From NCBI GenBank assembly GCA_945883145.1, contig CAMCXB010000083.1, forward strand, positions 1-8,639: a stretch of DNA of 8,639 bases, in the 5' to 3' direction. The DNA comes from Bordetella parapertussis (GTDB lineage: Bacteria; Pseudomonadota; Gammaproteobacteria; Burkholderiales; Burkholderiaceae_D). The notes beneath the pieces were generated by a model that saw only the letters and a list, made by a program, of their open reading frames with translations, made no database searches and was not told where the DNA came from. The translations under genes and the position numbers were made by a program. This document shows, piece by piece, positions 5,606 to 8,639 of this stretch. Each line of letters begins with the position of its first letter. Within the stretch, counting starts at the first letter, position 1.

Positions 5606-6058
5606 ATGGCTGTAAGAGTGCAAACAGAAGATTTTGATTTAACGACAGAGATTGCACAACTACGTGCAAACACACCGAAAGTAGGTGCTATCGTTAATTT
5701 CGTTGGCGTCGTACGTGATTTAAATGAAGGTGAGCAGATTGCTGAGATGGAGTTAGAACACTATCCTGGCATGACAGAAAAAGCATTAGAAGACATCATT
5801 ACGCAAGCGCGTGGTCGTTGGGATTTATTTGATGCACTCGTGATTCATCGTGTTGGTCCTCTTAAGCCTTTAGATCAAATTGTATTAGTTGCTGTCACTT
5901 CAGCACACAGAGGTGAAGCATTTGCAGCCTGTGAATTCATTATTGATTACTTAAAAACACAAGCACCATTTTGGAAAAAAGAACAAACACCACAAGGTAG
6001 TCGTTGGGTTGATGCACGCGTTACCGATGATGAGGCAATGAAAAAATGGGCGCACTAG
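5606..6058 (+). CDS. moaE: MoaE, large catalytic subunit of molybdopterin synthase
   Basis: MoaE binds precursor Z (cyclic pyranopterin monophosphate) and, with MoaD thiocarboxylate, makes the dithiolene of molybdopterin. The 150 residues from ATG 5606 equal the Escherichia coli length. Family motifs: GAIVNFVGVVRD (27-38), HYPGMTEKAL (52-61), HRVGPLKPLD (81-90), SAHRGEAFAACEFIIDYLK (99-117) and APFWKKE (120-126). Lys117 and the KK pair in FWKKE correspond to the catalytic lysines 119 and 126 of the E. coli enzyme. It ends WVDARVTDDEAMKKWAH, also typical. The 3' end overlaps crcB by 13 bases. Together with moeA and moaD it forms a cofactor operon; moaA, moaC, moaB/mog and moeB are not in the window. 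Confidence 0.96.
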   Translation: MAVRVQTEDFDLTTEIAQLRANTPKVGAIVNFVGVVRDLNEGEQIAEMELEHYPGMTEKALEDIITQARGRWDLFDALVIHRVGPLKPLDQIVLVAVTSAHRGEAFAACEFIIDYLKTQAPFWKKEQTPQGSRWVDARVTDDEAMKKWAH

Positions 6059-6429
6059 GTTTTCTTGCAGTTGGAGTCGGTGCTACGCTAGGTGCATGGT
6101 TACGTTGGGGTCTTGCTGTTGGTTTAAATAATTATGTTATCAATCTTCCTCTAGGAACCTTGCTTGCTAACTTAGGTGGTGGCTATCTAATAGGCATTGC
6201 CGTTGGTTTTTTTCAAGACTTTCCCGAGCTCACACCTGAAATACGTTTGCTAGTCGTCACTGGGTTTTTAGGTGGGCTGACTACTTTTTCCACCTTCTCC
6301 GCTGAAGCAATGCTACTGCTGCAACGTAGTGAATATGTGTGGGCCATCACGCATACAGGACTTCATTTATTAGGCTCTATCGCTTTTTGTATAGCGGGCT
6401 TAGCGACTTGGCGCATGATTGCAGGATAA
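6046..6429 (+). CDS. crcB: Fluoride channel CrcB/Fluc
   Basis: CrcB proteins are small inner-membrane channels that export fluoride as antiparallel dimers. The 127-residue protein has four hydrophobic segments (about 4-26, 34-56, 67-91 and 98-123). Conserved parts are GATLGAWLRWGL (12-23), LPLGTLLANLGGGYLIG (34-50, with pore Asn42) and GFLGGLTTFSTFSAE (73-87), which holds the Phe-box residues Phe81 and Phe84. The start at ATG 6046 lies inside the last codons of moaE, giving a 13-base overlap and implying coupled translation. No fluoride riboswitch is possible directly before it because that sequence is moaE coding. The functional link to molybdenum genes is unclear and may be only positional. 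No strong terminator is seen after it, so transcripts may read on toward clpB. Confidence 0.95.
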   Translation: MGALGFLAVGVGATLGAWLRWGLAVGLNNYVINLPLGTLLANLGGGYLIGIAVGFFQDFPELTPEIRLLVVTGFLGGLTTFSTFSAEAMLLLQRSEYVWAITHTGLHLLGSIAFCIAGLATWRMIAG

Positions 6430-6461
6430 AAGTCTTGCCAGTTTTCTAACGCTAGTGATAA

Positions 6462-6490
6462 CTTGAAATTTGTCTAGTTGACCCAATAAT
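6462..6490 (+). promoter_or_regulatory. Heat-shock (RpoH-type) promoter of clpB
   Basis: CTTGAAA (6462-6468), a 13-base spacer and CCCAATAAT (6482-6490) match the sigma-32 pattern CTTGAAA-N13-CCCCATNT well, at the expected distance (about 34 bases) before clpB. The same bases also give a fair sigma-70 promoter: TTGAAA (6463-6468), 16 bases, AATAAT (6485-6490). ClpB is a classical RpoH target in proteobacteria, so heat induction is the favoured reading. Confidence 0.7.
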
Positions 6491-6501
6491 GGGTATAGAC
6501 A
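6471..6501. repeat. Compound inverted repeat over the clpB promoter -10 region
   Basis: Two nested inverted repeats share one centre: TGTCTA (6471-6476) with TAGACA (6496-6501) outside, ACCCA (6481-6485) with TGGGT (6490-6494) inside, around ATAA. The connecting strands are unequal (four bases and one). It spans the -10 element and the probable start point, where a repressor could block transcription. It does not match the CIRCE element. Confidence 0.45.
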
Positions 6502-6510
6502 GAATTTTAC

Positions 6511-6514
6511 GGAG
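6511..6514 (+). promoter_or_regulatory. Shine-Dalgarno sequence of clpB
   Basis: GGAG at 6511-6514 stands nine bases before ATG 6524 and supports this start. The following CACTCC contains its complement CTCC, but the two-base gap is too short for a local hairpin. Confidence 0.6.
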
Positions 6515-6523
6515 CACTCCATC

Positions 6524-8639
6524 ATGCGTCTCGACAAACTCACCACCAAACTACAAGAAGCCTTAGCAGATGCGCAAAGCCATGCGGTTGGTCACGACAA
6601 TCAATACATAGAACCGATACATTTACTGACTGCTTTGTTAAATCAAGATGACGGCGGTTCTCGATCTCTGTTGCAGCGTGCCGGCGTGAATGTAAATGGT
6701 CTTACCACTGCAATGAAAAGTGCAATGGAAAGATTACCCAAAGTGAGTGGCAATGGTGGCGAAGTGCAGGTTGGTCGTGAGCTCGTTGCTGTTTTAAATC
6801 TGGCTGATAAAGAAGCGCAAAAACGTGGTGATCAATTCATCGCTAGCGAAATGATTTTATTAGCGTTGGCTGATGATAAATCTGAAGCAGGTAAGTTAGC
6901 GCGTGAAAACGGACTCACGCGTAAAGCCCTTGAAGCCGCGATACAAGCAGTGCGCGGTGGTGCGCATGTCGATTCACAAGAAGCAGAAGGTCAACGTGAA
7001 TCATTAAAAAAATACACGATTGATTTAACTGAACGTGCTCGTCTAGGCAAGCTTGATCCTGTGATTGGTCGTGATGATGAAATTCGTCGTGCAATTCAAG
7101 TCTTACAGCGTCGAACAAAAAACAATCCTGTCTTGATTGGTGAGCCTGGTGTGGGTAAGACAGCGATTGTAGAAGGATTAGCGCAACGTATCGTCAATGG
7201 TGAAGTCCCCGATTCATTAAAAAACAAACGTGTCTTATCGCTAGACATGGCTGCCTTAGTCGCAGGTGCGAAATATCGCGGTGAATTTGAAGAGCGTTTG
7301 AAAGCTGTGCTTAAAGAGTTATCGCAAGATGCAGGACAGAACATTGTCTTCATCGATGAAATGCACACCATGGTAGGTGCAGGTAAGGCTGATGGCGCTA
7401 TGGATGCAGGAAACATGTTAAAGCCTGCTTTAGCACGTGGTGAATTACATTGTGTTGGTGCGACCACACTCGATGAATATCGTAAATACATAGAAAAAGA
7501 TGCAGCACTTGAACGTCGCTTCCAAAAAATTATTGTTGATGAACCTAGCGTGGAAGCGACGATTGCCATCCTACGTGGATTGCAAGAGAAATACGAAGTG
7601 CATCATGGTGTAGATATTACTGATCCTGCTATTGTTGCAGCTGCTGAGCTTTCACATCGCTATATCACTGATAGATTCTTGCCTGATAAAGCGATTGATT
7701 TAATCGATGAGGCCGCATCCAAGATAAAAATTGAAATCGATTCCAAGCCAGAGGTCATGGATAAACTCGATCGTCGTTTAATTCAATTAAAGATTGAACG
7801 CGAAGCGATTCGTAAAGAAAAAGATGAAGCTTCACAAAAGCGTATGGGTTTGATCGAAGAAGAGATTACCCGACTTGAACGTGAATATGGTGATTTAGAA
7901 GAGGTCTGGAAGTCTGAAAAAGCTGCTGTGCAGGGCAGCCAACACATCAAAGAAGAAATCGAAAAAATACGTTTGCAGATGGAAGATGCACGTCGTAAAG
8001 GTGATTGGCAAAAAATGTCTGAGCTTCAGTATGGGCGCATGCCTGAGTTAGAAGCGCAATTAAAGCAAGCTGATAAAGGTGAGTCGGCAGGTGGTAAGCC
8101 TCGCTTGTTACGCACACAAGTTGGAGCGGAAGAAATTGCAGAAGTTGTATCTCGTGCGACTGGCATTCCTGTTTCCAAGATGATGCAAGGTGAGCGCGAA
8201 AAACTGTTGCATATGGAAGATCAATTACACAAGCGTGTAGTGGGTCAGCATGAAGCGATCAAAGCGGTATCAGACGCTATTCGAAGATCAAGAGCAGGAT
8301 TGTCTGATCCTAATCGTCCGTATGGCTCATTCATGTTTTTAGGACCTACAGGCGTGGGTAAGACAGAATTGACCAAAGCTCTCGCTTCATTTTTGTTTGA
8401 TTCAGAAGACATGCTCATACGTTTAGATATGAGTGAGTTCATGGAAAAACATTCTGTCGCACGTTTACTAGGTGCGCCTCCAGGTTATGTGGGCTATGAA
8501 GAAGGTGGTTATTTAACTGAAGCAGTACGTCGCAAGCCTTACAGCGTCATTCTGCTTGATGAAATAGAAAAAGCACATCCTGATGTTTTCAATGTACTGC
8601 TACAAGTGTTGGATGATGGTCGTATGACTGATGGTCAAG
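6524..8639 (+). CDS. clpB: ClpB, Hsp100 protein disaggregase (3' end beyond the window)
   Basis: ClpB is a hexameric AAA+ ATPase that, with DnaK, pulls polypeptides out of aggregates after heat stress. The 705 codons visible (family total about 860) follow the E. coli protein closely. An N-terminal double Clp domain (about 1-145) is followed by NBD1 with Walker A GEPGVGKT (206-213, Lys212), pore loop KYRGEFEER (250-258), Walker B VFIDE (275-279) and arginine fingers in ALERRF (329-333). The coiled-coil M domain spans about 409-525, the part that contacts DnaK. NBD2 has Walker A GPTGVGKT (607-614), pore loop GYVGYEEGG (654-662) and Walker B VILLDE (675-680). The last codons reach DDGRMTDGQ, just before sensor 1. 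The E. coli internal GTG start (codon 149) is a GTC here, so the short isoform would need another start. No defects seen. Confidence 0.98.
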   Translation, partial: MRLDKLTTKLQEALADAQSHAVGHDNQYIEPIHLLTALLNQDDGGSRSLLQRAGVNVNGLTTAMKSAMERLPKVSGNGGEVQVGRELVAVLNLADKEAQKRGDQFIASEMILLALADDKSEAGKLARENGLTRKALEAAIQAVRGGAHVDSQEAEGQRESLKKYTIDLTERARLGKLDPVIGRDDEIRRAIQVLQRRTKNNPVLIGEPGVGKTAIVEGLAQRIVNGEVPDSLKNKRVLSLDMAALVAGAKYRGEFEERLKAVLKELSQDAGQNIVFIDEMHTMVGAGKADGAMDAGNMLKPALARGELHCVGATTLDEYRKYIEKDAALERRFQKIIVDEPSVEATIAILRGLQEKYEVHHGVDITDPAIVAAAELSHRYITDRFLPDKAIDLIDEAASKIKIEIDSKPEVMDKLDRRLIQLKIEREAIRKEKDEASQKRMGLIEEEITRLEREYGDLEEVWKSEKAAVQGSQHIKEEIEKIRLQMEDARRKGDWQKMSELQYGRMPELEAQLKQADKGESAGGKPRLLRTQVGAEEIAEVVSRATGIPVSKMMQGEREKLLHMEDQLHKRVVGQHEAIKAVSDAIRRSRAGLSDPNRPYGSFMFLGPTGVGKTELTKALASFLFDSEDMLIRLDMSEFMEKHSVARLLGAPPGYVGYEEGGYLTEAVRRKPYSVILLDEIEKAHPDVFNVLLQVLDDGRMTDGQ

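Noticed and set aside
6471..6501. CIRCE/HrcA operator before clpB.
   Set aside because: The arms do not match TTAGCACTC-N9-GAGTGCTAA in sequence or spacing.
7096..7569. Long open minus-strand frame opposite clpB (and similar ones opposite thrC, moeA and moaD/moaE).
   Set aside because: Antisense shadows of strongly conserved genes; no family resemblance and no start signals.

Overview
The window looks like a piece of a moderately AT-rich proteobacterial chromosome, most likely betaproteobacterial. This rests on the block thrC, moeA, moaD, moaE, (crcB), clpB, an order I know from Burkholderiales such as Polynucleobacter and Burkholderia. The ClpB linker wording (SRATGIPVSKMMQGER) and the long form of threonine synthase point the same way. 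The genus cannot be fixed from the sequence alone.

Positions 1-2118 are a decaying type III secretion (T3SS) locus. On the minus strand at the left edge is the 5' part of sctD, the inner-membrane ring protein, with an FHA-like domain and one membrane segment. It runs off the window. Divergent from it is a small intact STAS-domain protein of the anti-sigma-factor-antagonist type. Tail to tail with that gene lies only the last third of sctV, the export gate, interrupted by an in-frame TGA exactly where the family has Trp. This fragment is joined directly to the 5' two thirds of an ECF-type sigma factor gene, which stops within a few codons of the joint. The simplest reading is one deletion that removed the sigma C-terminus (region 4) and the membrane half of SctV, plus a nonsense mutation.

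Positions 2119-2578 hold no gene. They do hold an unusual concentration of inverted and direct repeats, two of which look like plus-strand terminators with no plus-strand gene before them. A TATAAT box stands just before thrC. The usual partner hom is not next to thrC, so the T3SS region probably marks an insertion or rearrangement boundary.

Positions 2579-6429 are intact housekeeping genes on the plus strand. thrC (threonine synthase) comes first. It is followed by moeA, moaD and moaE for molybdenum cofactor synthesis, with moaE overlapping crcB (fluoride channel). These last four are packed as an operon.

From 6430 a heat-shock-type promoter, overlapped by a compound inverted repeat, precedes clpB, the Hsp100 disaggregase. 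clpB is complete at its start and cut by the right window edge after 705 codons.

The window does not obviously contain a new multi-gene system. Its most interesting content is the T3SS wreckage with a surviving regulator, the nonsense codon, the sigma/SctV joint and the repeat-rich gap before thrC.
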